Position numbers and translations under genes: made by a program. From Gordoniibacillus chartarius (GTDB taxonomy: Bacteria; Bacillota; Bacilli; Paenibacillales; NBRC-103111): a stretch of DNA of 64,000 bases. The stretch's first letter is position 1. Each line of letters begins with the position of its first letter. The notes beneath the pieces are model-generated. The model saw only the letters and a program-made list of their open reading frames with translations. It did no database searches and was not told the DNA's origin. The DNA is taken from assembly GCF_042432825.1 (NCBI RefSeq), contig NZ_JBHLWN010000060.1, forward strand, positions 83,417 through 147,416, written 5' to 3'. Positions 17,740 through 25,862 of the stretch are shown piece after piece.

Positions 17740-17790
17740 AAATGCCCGTTTAAGCCTGTAATAAGGCAGTAAACGGGCATTTGTTTTTTG
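17740..17790 (+). terminator. Rho-independent terminator of nrdAB
   Basis: A perfect 13-bp stem, AAATGCCCGTTTA with TAAACGGGCATTT, is followed by GTTTTTTG. Confidence 0.92.
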
Positions 17791-17918
17791 TTGCCTTATC
17801 CGAAAGTTGGGGGAGCGGGCTGCCGGGAAGGGTTCTTTTCGTTGTCGAATACGGTCTTCCCGGGTATTGGAGCCTCCGTTCAAGCCGCATGACCATGACC
17901 CTAACCCGGGAATGACGT

Positions 17919-19046
17919 TTACGGTGTGAACGTCACCACAACCTCTACAATTTCCGAACGGCTGCCGATGCGAATCGGCGGTCCCCACGTGCCGTAACCG
18001 GACGAGACGATCGCGTGCATCCGGCCTTTGCGCTTGTAGCCCCAATCCAGCTCGAACAAGCGGCGGGTAATGAGATGGTTCGGCATGAATTGGCCGCGGT
18101 GCGTGTGGCCGGACAGCATGATGTCGGCGCCGGCCGCTTCCGCGCGCTCCAGATGATGAGGCTGATGATCGAGCAAAATGATCGGCAGGCGCGAGTCTAC
18201 CTGCGCCAGCAGCTCATCTACGGCTAAGCGCCCGTCAGGGTCCATGCTCTCCGCAGCTTTGTCCTTTCGCCCCGCGACCGCAAACTTTCCTTCCACGATG
18301 ACCGTTTCGTCCCGCAGCACCGGGATGCCGATCTCCCTCATCCGATTTACATACGCCTCGATGCCGCCGCCGTAATATTCATGATTGCCAAGGACAGCGT
18401 ATACGCCGTAACGGGCTTTCAGCCGCTTCAGCACATCGGCCATATTTTTGCGCAGGAACGGCTCGACCGCATCGTCCAGCACGTCGCCCGCGAACAGCAC
18501 AAGGTCCGGCTCCAGCTTGCCGATCTCATCGACGAGCCGGTTCAAATACCGGTTCTCTACAATATCCCCGAGGTGAATGTCGGAAGCGACGGCGATCCGA
18601 AGCCCGGACAGGCCGCCTGCATCTTTGTCGATGTCGACCGGATAGCGGCGAACGATCGGCGTCCACGCGTTGTAAGAGCCTCGCAGCAGCAGCGCCGCCA
18701 GTATAGCGACCACGATAACGCCGAGCAGAGGCACGTAAACGGCGGAGCCGACTCCGGACCAGGCGAGCAGCGCTCCTGCGATGTCGGCGACCGGCAGCAG
18801 AATGACGGCAAATTCGAATACGGCGAAATAATACGATCCGATCAGCTTAAGAGCGAGCCGAAGCGGTCTGGGGAGTATGCGCAGCCTGCCGAGCAAATAG
18901 GCGAACGTCAAGACGACGAAACACGCGGCAAGCAGGGGCTTGACGGCGGCAAGGCCGAGAGCGTCGAGCAAAATGGCCCCGTGCCAACCGATATAGGCGC
19001 TAAGCCCAAAAAATAAAAGCAGCATGAACATGAACCGATATCTCAT
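17919..19046 (-). CDS. Membrane-anchored metallophosphoesterase (YaeI/YkuE-like)
   Basis: A 375-residue protein. Four hydrophobic segments (about 5-30, 36-55, 68-90, 104-124) precede a calcineurin-type phosphoesterase domain with the full metal site: Asp156 and His158 (SDIHLGD), Asp188 (AGDVLDD), Asn221-His222-Glu223 (GNHEYYGG), His294 and Gly-His314-Thr-His316 (SGHTHRGQ). The start at 19046 is chosen because AAGGAGG lies 10 bases upstream; the longer frame has no site. Relatives act on phosphodiesters of lipids or nucleotides at the membrane, but the substrate is not known here. It converges with nrdAB across that operon's terminator. Confidence 0.88.
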   Translation of the reverse strand: MRYRFMFMLLLFFGLSAYIGWHGAILLDALGLAAVKPLLAACFVVLTFAYLLGRLRILPRPLRLALKLIGSYYFAVFEFAVILLPVADIAGALLAWSGVGSAVYVPLLGVIVVAILAALLLRGSYNAWTPIVRRYPVDIDKDAGGLSGLRIAVASDIHLGDIVENRYLNRLVDEIGKLEPDLVLFAGDVLDDAVEPFLRKNMADVLKRLKARYGVYAVLGNHEYYGGGIEAYVNRMREIGIPVLRDETVIVEGKFAVAGRKDKAAESMDPDGRLAVDELLAQVDSRLPIILLDHQPHHLERAEAAGADIMLSGHTHRGQFMPNHLITRRLFELDWGYKRKGRMHAIVSSGYGTWGPPIRIGSRSEIVEVVVTFTP

Positions 19047-19255
19047 CAGGTTGTACCCTCCTTGGCCCGCTCCACGGTACTGCATTTCATTGTACCATTT
19101 GCCGCCACTCGGACCAACATTCAGCATTTTTTCAGCTGGCATTAACGTTATCCTCAGCTTAGGCTCAGGTGAAATTCATGTTGGGCAGTTATCCTATGGG
19201 TGTAAGGCGAACGAAAACCAAACAACACTTCAAAAACGAAAGGTTGGTATCCACG

Positions 19256-20050
19256 ATGAAAAACGTATCTCTCGGCCGTACCCTTCTGACAACGTCTTTA
19301 GCTGCAGCACTGCTTGTAGGCGGCGGCGCCGCACTGATTCACAATACCGCATACGCGGAGGACGCGGGAACTGCGACTGCAGCGCCATCTACATATGCAA
19401 CGACTCCAGCGGCATCCGCTGCTGATTCGACGACGGCGGCTCCTGCGAAGCCAAACCAGGGTAAGGGCTTCAAGGACCGCAAAGGCGGCCAGCGCTACGG
19501 CGGCAATGTGGTTCAAGAAGCGGCGGCGCTGCTCGGCATCGACGAAGCTGCGCTGAAGAACGAGCTGGCCGGCGGCAAGACGCTAGCGCAAGTCGCGCAA
19601 GAGAAAAGCGGGCTGAGCAAAGAGACGCTCGTGCAGAAGCTGAGCGATGCGATCACCGCCAAGCTGGATGAGCAGGTGAAGAACGGCACGCTGACGCAGG
19701 CGCAGGCCGATCAGGCGAAAGCGAACCTGACTGACCGGATTACGAAGGAAGTCGACGGACAGTTTCCGTTCGGCCGCGGCGGAAACGGCGCCCGCGGGGA
19801 CCATGGCGGCTTGGGCAAGTTCACCGACGCCGCGGCTTTGGCCGAATATTTGAAGCTGACGGAAGCCGAGCTGCAGACGAAGCTGCAGGAAGGCCAGTCG
19901 CTCAGCGCAATCGCTCAAGCTCAAGGCATCAGCGAAGACCAGCTCGTCGAGCACATTAAAGAAAGCATGACCGACAAAATCAAAACCTTCGTGCAGCGCA
20001 CGCACAAAGCGCCTGCAGCCCCGCAGCCGGCACCTGCCCCTGCACAATAA
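19256..20050 (+). CDS. Secreted helical two-repeat protein of unknown function
   Basis: A 264-residue exported protein. Residues 1-34 form a signal peptide (KNVSLGRTLL, hydrophobic core, cleavage near AYAED). A Thr/Ala-rich linker follows, then two similar segments: EAAALLGIDEAALKNELAGGKTLAQVAQ and LAEYLKLTEAELQTKLQEGQSLSAIAQ. Each continues with a (G)(L/I)S(K/E)(E/D)xLVxxL helix. The middle holds DEQVKNGTLTQAQADQAKANL, a repeat type common in secreted Bacillota proteins (DUF2680/YckD-like). The C-terminus is a Pro/Ala tail (APAAPQPAPAPAQ). The ATG at 19256 starts the signal peptide; the ribosome site GAAAGG is modest. Function unknown. Confidence 0.7.
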   Translation: MKNVSLGRTLLTTSLAAALLVGGGAALIHNTAYAEDAGTATAAPSTYATTPAASAADSTTAAPAKPNQGKGFKDRKGGQRYGGNVVQEAAALLGIDEAALKNELAGGKTLAQVAQEKSGLSKETLVQKLSDAITAKLDEQVKNGTLTQAQADQAKANLTDRITKEVDGQFPFGRGGNGARGDHGGLGKFTDAAALAEYLKLTEAELQTKLQEGQSLSAIAQAQGISEDQLVEHIKESMTDKIKTFVQRTHKAPAAPQPAPAPAQ

Positions 20051-20093
20051 AATAACGATGCCCTCTGTCGAACCGGCAGAGGGCATTGTTATT
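20051..20093. terminator. Hairpin after the secreted protein gene
   Basis: AATAACGATGCCCTCTG (20051-20067) pairs with CAGAGGGCATTGTTATT (20077-20093). The A-rich and T-rich arms make it suitable as a terminator on both strands. Confidence 0.8.
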
Positions 20094-20338
20094 GTTGACC
20101 ATAGAAGAAACATATTGAGCTTTCGGATTGGCGATAAATAACTTCCGCTTAACGCGGTCGCTTCTCATGGACAGGAAATCTGCTTCGGAGGTTAGCGTCA
20201 CTTTGTTCCGTTCGGGAGCAAGGCTTCGAACTCCCGTTTCGGAAAGCCGCATTAAGAACGAGGTATTATTGCAAGCGCATTCATCGGATCGTCCGTAGTC
20301 TTGCTGGCATAGACCCGGCCATACATATCGTTTATATC

Positions 20339-20476
20339 CTAGAAGGCTGGCAGCGGCTGCGCATCGACGGCCGTTCCCTTATTTCCGGCAGCAGCGGCGG
20401 CAACGGCATTCGCCGTCACCGACAACGCTGCGGCCAGCCAAAGGATGCGGATTTTTCTCCATCTGCGTCTGCGCAT
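20339..20476 (-). CDS. Small secreted peptide, possibly cut short by an amber codon
   Basis: A 45-codon frame with AAGAAGGAGTG 7 bases before ATG 20476. The product starts with RRRRWRK, then a hydrophobic core ILWLAAALSVTANAVAAAAAG, a convincing signal peptide, and the short rest NKGTAVDAQPLPAF. It ends at TAG (20339-20341). The same frame continues for 28 codons to TAA at 20252, reading DINDMYGRVYASKTTDD and so on, which looks protein-like. So either the peptide is 45 residues long or an original product of about 74 residues has a premature stop. Function unknown. Confidence 0.5.
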   Translation of the reverse strand: MRRRRWRKIRILWLAAALSVTANAVAAAAAGNKGTAVDAQPLPAF

Positions 20477-20685
20477 GGGTCGTCACTCCTTCTTGAGATT
20501 GATGGATTCAGCTTCTTGAGCCACTTTCATAGTAAATGAATTATTTTAACGGGAGGTTAACATCAAGTGAAGGTTATGTTAATATTTTATTCGACATTAT
20601 TTTCGTGAGTTTTGTCGAATCTTGTATTTTCTTAACAATTTGGTTCTATGATGACCGTAGACAATGATTCTTGAGGTGAAACCGC
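20477..20685. other. AT-rich divergent promoter region
   Basis: It holds the upstream regions of the small secreted peptide (minus) and the GAF/ATPase gene (plus). ATTCGAC (20589-20595) and GTCGAAT (20614-20620) form an inverted repeat with an 18-base spacer, a possible operator. I could not fix a -35/-10 pair with confidence. Confidence 0.4.
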
Positions 20686-21612
20686 GTGGAGCAGCTTGCG
20701 TGGGGCGTTGTAGTATCCAGCCGGGAAGAAGAGAAGGAGCGTCTGCAGGAGCTGTACCGGCTTGCCCTTGTCGATACCGAGGCGGAGGAAGCGTTCGACC
20801 GGATTACGAGAACGGTCGGCCGTGTATTTGAGATGCCGATATGTCTAATCTCGCTAGTGACGGAAGACCGGCAATGGTTCAAGTCAGCCTGCGGCTTGCC
20901 GGAAGTGCTGATGCAGACGCGGGAGACGCCGCGCTCTTGGTCCTTCTGCCAGCACGTGGTCGCAAGCAAGCAGATGCTTGTCGTGCACAATGCGGCGGAG
21001 CATGAGAAGTATCGAACGCTTCCGTCCGTCAAGGAAATGGGAATCGGTTTTTATGCCGGCGCGCCGATTGTGACGGCTAAGGGACATATTCTCGGCACTT
21101 TATGCGTGATTGATGTAAAGCCTCGCGAGTTCGACAAGGCCGGGGAAAAGATGCTCCGCGATTTCAGCAAATGGGTTGCGGCCGAAATCGAGCTGCGGGA
21201 TCGGGGTTTGCATACTCCCATGAGCCGCAGCCTGTCGATAGCGGGCGAAGACGATATCGAGCGGGCTATGGACATTACGGAAAAGCTGTCGGGCGAAATC
21301 GGTTGGACGAGAACGGAGACGCTGCTGCTGAAGCTGGCGGTGGAAGAGGCGTGCACCAATGCGTATCAGCATGGCCGACCGGGAACGTTTCAGCTGTATT
21401 GGAACGTGGGCCATAACGATCTCGATATTGTGATTTATCAGGCGGGACAAGCATTCCAGCTGCGCGAATCGAATGAGCCGAACGTCTCCGGCAGGGGACG
21501 GGGGACGCTCTTGATGCAGGAAATTATGGATACTGTCGTGCTGTACGATAACGGCGATTCGACGGAACTGCATATGCGGAAAAAAATGACTATGCCGATG
21601 CGGTCGGCTTAA
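20686..21612 (+). CDS. GAF domain plus RsbW-like ATPase (anti-sigma/serine kinase type) protein
   Basis: A 308-residue cytoplasmic protein. Residues ~15-170 are a GAF sensor domain (ALVDTEAEEAFDRITRTVGRVFEMPICLISLVTEDRQWF..., then LGTLCVIDVKPREF). Residues ~190-300 are an HATPase_c_2 fold like RsbW/SpoIIAB: N-box LAVEEACTNAYQHG, then a G2-like GRGRGTLLMQEIMD. The aspartate of the G1 box (usual DxGxGF) is missing; the site reads YQAGQAF, which casts doubt on ordinary ATP binding. The GTG start at 20686 has GAGGTGA 7 bases upstream. No sigma factor or anti-anti-sigma partner is adjacent, so its target must be elsewhere. Ligand unknown. Confidence 0.8.
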   Translation: MEQLAWGVVVSSREEEKERLQELYRLALVDTEAEEAFDRITRTVGRVFEMPICLISLVTEDRQWFKSACGLPEVLMQTRETPRSWSFCQHVVASKQMLVVHNAAEHEKYRTLPSVKEMGIGFYAGAPIVTAKGHILGTLCVIDVKPREFDKAGEKMLRDFSKWVAAEIELRDRGLHTPMSRSLSIAGEDDIERAMDITEKLSGEIGWTRTETLLLKLAVEEACTNAYQHGRPGTFQLYWNVGHNDLDIVIYQAGQAFQLRESNEPNVSGRGRGTLLMQEIMDTVVLYDNGDSTELHMRKKMTMPMRSA

Positions 21613-21616
21613 GTTC

Positions 21617-21640
21617 AAGCGTCCTCAAGGGCGCTTTTTT
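21617..21640 (+). terminator. Terminator of the GAF/ATPase gene
   Basis: AAGCGTCC pairs with GGGCGCTT (one G-T pair) and runs straight into TTTT. Confidence 0.8.
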
Positions 21641-21859
21641 GCTTTACCGGAAAATGAAGCGATGCATATTTTTATTGGAAAGTCGGGGCGACGGCAAATG
21701 CAGCTTCGCTCTCGGGATTGCTGCAAAATCATCAGTAGACATGCGGGACCAAAGTCCCGGCCAAGGGCGCCGCGGCAACAACGGCCGGGGCCAGCCGCGA
21801 GGGCTCCGGTAAAATAAAGCCGAAAGTATCGGCGGGCCCCGCGGCGCTGTGCAGCGGCT

Positions 21860-22051
21860 TTATGCCGTGTACTGCTTCGGTACGATCCAGCTGGACAGGG
21901 CATACAGCAAAATAAGCGAGCCGCCGGTAAACAAGGTAGCGATGACGAGCAGGAGACGCAGCAGCGTTGCGTTGAGGCCGAAGCGCTCGGCCAGGCCTCC
22001 GCATAAGCCGGTTAAACGGCGGTTGTAAGCGGAACGGTACAGTCGGTTCAT
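21860..22051 (-). CDS. PspC domain protein
   Basis: A 63-residue membrane protein that is nothing but a PspC domain: LYRSAYNRRLTGLCGGLAERFGLNATLLRLLLVIATLFTGGSLILLYALSSWIVP. The RRLTGLCGGLAERFG motif is followed by two close transmembrane helices. The family takes part in envelope-stress sensing (phage-shock type) together with PspA/LiaH-like partners. AATGGAGGAATG lies before the ATG. No pspA-like gene is adjacent. About 220 bases downstream (21641-21859) hold no gene that I can support, only a small GGGAC/GTCCC hairpin near 21744. Confidence 0.88.
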   Translation of the reverse strand: MNRLYRSAYNRRLTGLCGGLAERFGLNATLLRLLLVIATLFTGGSLILLYALSSWIVPKQYTA

Positions 22052-22162
22052 ATATACATTCCTCCATTAGTTATGTGAATGGAATTGCTTATGACTGTAT
22101 TGTAGACCGCCCCGTCTCCGGCCGAAACGGACCCGCGGCGGTGCAGGTGCCCGGCCTTTGGT

Positions 22163-22196
22163 CGGGTCTTGCTTCGTTTGAACGAATGAAGACCCG
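22163..22196 (+). promoter_or_regulatory. Long hairpin in the leader of the YhfC gene
   Basis: CGGGTCTT pairs with AAGACCCG and, after a 2x2 internal loop, TTCGTT pairs with AACGAA around a 2-base loop. It is 42 bases before the start codon. The preceding CCCG (22150) can pair with the same CGGG (22163), so two exclusive folds exist. No T run follows. Confidence 0.45.
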
Positions 22197-22238
22197 TCAG
22201 CGTATTAATGGCATCGCGCACAGAAAGAAGGGGTTCCA

Positions 22239-23000
22239 ATGTCGTTTGCAACACTGCTTATCATTATTATCGTCGGCCTGCTCTGCATGGCGCTGCCGTT
22301 CGCAGCTATGGCCGTGCTGCGCCGAAGGTTCGGAATGAGTCTGCGGTGGAGAGTCGCTGCGATCGGAGCGCTGACGTTCTTCGTATCGCAGATCGTCCTC
22401 CGGCTGCCGTGGCAAATTCCGCTCAATCAGTTGGCCGTCCAGAACGGCTGGACGAGCGGCGTTCCGTTCCTGCTGTTCGGCCTCGGCGCCGCGATTACGG
22501 CAGGCTTCTTCGAAGAAACCGGCCGCTACTTCGCCTACCGCTGGTTCGTCAAGCGGCCGGCCAAGGACGATGCGATAGCGCTCGGCCTTGGCCACGGCGG
22601 CATCGAGAGCGCTCTGCTTGTCGGCGTCAGTTCCATCTCTACAGGAGTGATGCTGTATCTGTTCGCGAACGGTGGATGGAACGTTCCGGCGGAGCAAGCG
22701 GCGGCCCTGCAGCCGCTGCTGGACCGGTTTGCGGGTACGGGATGGAGCCTGCAGCTTGTCGTGCTGCTGGAACGTATGAGTGCCGTAACCGCACACGTGG
22801 CGATGAGCGTGCTCGTGTACACCGCTTATGTCCGCCGCAGATGGATGCCATACTTTGCCGCTCTTGCCGTACATGTAGCGATTGATGCGACGGCTGCCGT
22901 GCTAGCGGGACGTTTGCTTGTGCAGGAGAGCATCATTTTGCTGGTCGGCATCGTTTGTTTGTGGGGAATGATCCGCTGGTGGCGCCGGGCTGACGGTTAA
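22239..23000 (+). CDS. YhfC-family intramembrane glutamic protease
   Basis: A 253-residue protein with about seven hydrophobic segments. FFEETGRYFAY (Glu92, Glu93, Arg96) and GLGHGGIES (His119, Glu123) match the catalytic motifs of the YhfC branch of the CPBP/Abi-like intramembrane protease clan. A late VHVAIDATAAV helix carries a third conserved His. AAGAAGGGG precedes the ATG at 22239. Members of this family are of unknown substrate; several are linked to envelope stress or bacteriocin resistance. It is divergent from pspC, sharing a 190-base control region, so both could answer to the same envelope signal (inference). Confidence 0.85.
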   Translation: MSFATLLIIIIVGLLCMALPFAAMAVLRRRFGMSLRWRVAAIGALTFFVSQIVLRLPWQIPLNQLAVQNGWTSGVPFLLFGLGAAITAGFFEETGRYFAYRWFVKRPAKDDAIALGLGHGGIESALLVGVSSISTGVMLYLFANGGWNVPAEQAAALQPLLDRFAGTGWSLQLVVLLERMSAVTAHVAMSVLVYTAYVRRRWMPYFAALAVHVAIDATAAVLAGRLLVQESIILLVGIVCLWGMIRWWRRADG

Positions 23001-23099
23001 TTTTGTGTGTATGGCCGTAAGGGCTTTGATTTCTGGGGTTCGGATTGTGTATGATAGTTGTTATATTCAAATCCGATTACGAACTCAGGAGGAATGGCG

Positions 23100-24824
23100 A
23101 TGGAAGTGGAATCGAAAGCGGCGGCGCCGACCAATTTCATTAAACAGATCATTATGGAAGACTTGAAGAGCGGCCAGGTGCAAACCGTCGTCACCCGCTT
23201 CCCGCCCGAGCCGAACGGGTATTTGCATATCGGCCATGCCAAGTCGATTTGGCTGAACTTTTCGCTCGCGGACGAGTTCGGCGGGAAGACGAATCTTCGC
23301 TTCGACGATACGAATCCGGTCAAGGAAGACGAGGAGTACGTGCGCTCCATTCAGGAGGACGTGAAGTGGCTGGGCTTCGAATGGGACGGGCTGTTCTTCG
23401 CTTCGGATTATTTTGACGAGATGTACGAGCGCGCCGTGCTGCTGATCAAGAAGGGCAAGGCTTATGTGGACGACCAGACGCCGGATCAGATCCGCGAGAC
23501 GCGCGGTACGCTGACGGAGCCGGGCAAAGAAAGTCCTTACCGCAACCGCAGCGTGGAGGAAAACCTCGACCTGTTCGAGCGGATGCGGAAGGGCGAGTTC
23601 CGGAACGGCGAGCGGGTGCTGCGGGCGAAGATCGATATGGCATCGGGCAACATCAACCTGCGCGACCCGGTCATTTACCGGATTCTTCACGCGGCGCACC
23701 ACAACACCGGGGACAAATGGTGCATTTACCCGATGTACGCATATGCGCATCCGCTCGAGGACGCGATCGAAGGTGTGACGCATTCGATCTGTACGACGGA
23801 GTTCGAGGAGCAGCGTCCGCTTTACGATTGGGTCGTGCGCGAGTGCGAAATGCCGCAGGTGCCGCATCAATACGAGTTCGGGAAGCTGAAGCTCGCCGAC
23901 ACGATTATGGGCAAGCGCTACTTGAAGCAGCTCGTGGACGAGAAGCGCGTGGACGGCTGGGACGATCCGCGCATGCCGACGATCTCGGGCCTTCGCCGCC
24001 GCGGCTACACGCCGGAGGCAATCCGCAATTTCTGCGCCGAGACCGGCGTTTCCAAGAGCGGAGGCGTGATCGATCTCATTTTCCTGGAAAATTTCGTGCG
24101 CGACGATCTGAAGCTGAAGGCCCCGCGGACGATGGCCGTACTGCAGCCGCTTAAGGTGGTCATTACGAATTATCCGGAAGGCCAGGTCGAGATGCTCGAT
24201 GCGGAAAATAACACGGAAGCTCCGGAGATGGGCATCCGCCAAATTCCGTTCTCGCGGGAAATTTACGTGGAGCGGGACGATTTCATGGAGGAGCCGGTCA
24301 AAGGCTACCACCGGCTGTTCCCGGGCAACGAAGTGCGGCTGAAGCATGCGTATTTCATCAAGTGCGAAGAGGTCGTCAAGAACGAGGCGGGCGAAGTTGT
24401 CGAGCTGCGCTGCACATACGACCCGGAGACGAAGAGCGGCAGCGGGTTTACGGGCCGCAAGGTGAAGGGGACGATCCATTGGGTCGAGGCGACGCAGGCG
24501 GTGCCGGCGGAGTTCCGGCTGTATGAGCCGCTCATGGCGAAGCAGGACGAAGCTGCGGCGGACGATGAGGAAGGCGAAGCGTATGCGGCCGGTGCCGCGG
24601 GAGCGGAAGCCTCTTTCCTCGACAAGCTGAATCCGAAGTCGCTGGAGATCGTGCATGGCTTCGTCGAGCCGAACATGAAGGATGCGAAGGCGCATGATAA
24701 GTTTCAATTTTTCCGGCATGGGTACTTTAACGTGGATCCGAAGCATACGACGGCGGAGAAGCTCGTCTTCAACCGCATCGTATCGCTGAAGAGCTCGTTT
24801 GACCCTGGAGCCGGGGGCAAATAA
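23100..24824 (+). CDS. glnS: Glutaminyl-tRNA synthetase
   Basis: A 574-residue class I synthetase that charges tRNA-Gln. The Rossmann core begins FPPEPNGYLHIGHAKS with the HIGH motif at residues 43-46. RFDDTNP, PTISGLRRRGYTPEAIRNFC and the LDLFERMRKGEF region match GlnRS rather than GluRS. The KMSKS-equivalent loop reads IMGKRYLKQ (270-273) where Escherichia coli has VMSKRKLN, so the usual Ser is Gly. The C-terminal anticodon domain contains an Asp/Glu/Ala-rich insertion (EAAADDEEGEAYAAGAAGAEA). AGGAGG at 23087-23092 selects the ATG at 23100. The gene is monocistronic with its own terminator. Many Bacillota use GatCAB instead, so this is an alternative or additional route. Confidence 0.95.
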   Translation: MEVESKAAAPTNFIKQIIMEDLKSGQVQTVVTRFPPEPNGYLHIGHAKSIWLNFSLADEFGGKTNLRFDDTNPVKEDEEYVRSIQEDVKWLGFEWDGLFFASDYFDEMYERAVLLIKKGKAYVDDQTPDQIRETRGTLTEPGKESPYRNRSVEENLDLFERMRKGEFRNGERVLRAKIDMASGNINLRDPVIYRILHAAHHNTGDKWCIYPMYAYAHPLEDAIEGVTHSICTTEFEEQRPLYDWVVRECEMPQVPHQYEFGKLKLADTIMGKRYLKQLVDEKRVDGWDDPRMPTISGLRRRGYTPEAIRNFCAETGVSKSGGVIDLIFLENFVRDDLKLKAPRTMAVLQPLKVVITNYPEGQVEMLDAENNTEAPEMGIRQIPFSREIYVERDDFMEEPVKGYHRLFPGNEVRLKHAYFIKCEEVVKNEAGEVVELRCTYDPETKSGSGFTGRKVKGTIHWVEATQAVPAEFRLYEPLMAKQDEAAADDEEGEAYAAGAAGAEASFLDKLNPKSLEIVHGFVEPNMKDAKAHDKFQFFRHGYFNVDPKHTTAEKLVFNRIVSLKSSFDPGAGGK

Positions 24825-24828
24825 GGGG

Positions 24829-24860
24829 AAGCCGTGTCCTTAGGGGCGCGGCTTTATTTG
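24829..24860 (+). terminator. Terminator of glnS
   Basis: AAGCCGTGTCC pairs with GGGCGCGGCTT (with wobble) and is followed by TATTTG. Confidence 0.65.
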
Positions 24861-25059
24861 TGCGCAGCGGCAGGAATGATTATCCAATTATGGAACAATT
24901 GTTCCCGTTCCGGGGTATAAACGCTTCAACGATTATCGAATTTCGGAAAAATCGTTTGCGGTCCGCCCAAGATATGGTATTGTAAAGCTGTAAGATATAG
25001 CGAACAGGAACGACATGTCGAACCGTGCAGTTGCATGGTTGCATTGGGGGTACAGAGAG

Positions 25060-25791
25060 ATGGTCAACATTGGAACTTCGCCTTCCGGACAGCCGATTTA
25101 CCGGCATGGCGAAAGGCAGACGCCGTTTCAGCTTGCGCTGGGCAACGAAGAGACGATCAAGGCGGTCGGCGAACATGTGGAGCAGTATATCGGACGGATT
25201 GCGGGCGTGTATCATGAAATGATTTCGGATCTCGTTCATCTGGATCTGTTCCTGGTAGCCCCGACGCCGGAACGCAATTTCTATACGCTGGTCACCTGCG
25301 GCATGAGCGATTTGCCGATGACGGTTCCGCCCGGTGCGGAAACGTACCGCTATGCCGAGCTGATGCTTGCGCTGCCGCCGACGTGGCGGTTCTCACAAGA
25401 GGATTTCAAGGACGAATCGTGCTACTGGCCGATCCGTCTGCTGAAGACGATGGCCCGGCTCCCCCATGAATACAATACATGGCTGCATTTGGGGCATACG
25501 GTTCCGAACGGAGATCCGGCGGAGCCTTATGCTGCCGGCACGAAGCTGAACGGTGTAATGCTGACGATTCCTGCGTCCTTGGACAATGTGCCCGGTTTCT
25601 TCAAGCTGAAGCTGTCGGAGACGAAGACGGTTCACTTCTTCGGGCTGGTGCCGTTGTACGAGGAAGAGATGGCGTTCAAGCTGAAGCACGGGGCGGACAA
25701 GCTGTTCGAGAAGCTGGATCGGGCGGGCATAAGCGAGCTGCTTGATCCGCAGCGCAAATGCGTCTTGAGGAAGCGTTTTTGGTTCTGGTGA
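25060..25791 (+). CDS. Suppressor-of-fused (SUFU) domain protein
   Basis: A 243-residue protein with the bacterial SUFU-like fold: HVEQYIGRIAGVYHEMISDLVHLDLFLVAPTPERNFYTLVTCGMSDLPM at the front, then YAELMLALPPTW and ARLPHEYNTWLHLGHTVPNGDP, ending with a strongly basic KCVLRKRFWFW. Such proteins are often immunity-like or accessory proteins of unknown role in bacteria. ATG 25060 is preferred since GGGGGT lies just upstream; an in-frame ATG at 25015 would add 15 residues. A promoter-like TTGCGG (near 24956), 16-base spacer and TATTGT precede it. No toxin gene is adjacent, so an immunity role is not supported here. Confidence 0.75.
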   Translation: MVNIGTSPSGQPIYRHGERQTPFQLALGNEETIKAVGEHVEQYIGRIAGVYHEMISDLVHLDLFLVAPTPERNFYTLVTCGMSDLPMTVPPGAETYRYAELMLALPPTWRFSQEDFKDESCYWPIRLLKTMARLPHEYNTWLHLGHTVPNGDPAEPYAAGTKLNGVMLTIPASLDNVPGFFKLKLSETKTVHFFGLVPLYEEEMAFKLKHGADKLFEKLDRAGISELLDPQRKCVLRKRFWFW

Positions 25792-25817
25792 CAGAGATCC
25801 GATTGGCAAGCCAAAGT

Positions 25818-25862
25818 AAAGCAATGCTGGTCCCGCAGCGGCCGGCATTGCTTTGTTTTTTG
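25818..25862 (+). terminator. Terminator of the SUFU gene
   Basis: AAAGCAATGCTGG pairs with CCGGCATTGCTTT (one G-T pair), followed by GTTTTTTG. Confidence 0.92.

Noticed and set aside
23085..24746. 553-codon minus-strand frame opposite glnS
   Set aside because: Shadow of a clear synthetase gene, with the composition typical of antisense frames.
25060..25791. SUFU protein as immunity partner of a contact-dependent toxin
   Set aside because: No toxin, polymorphic effector or secretion gene lies next to it.
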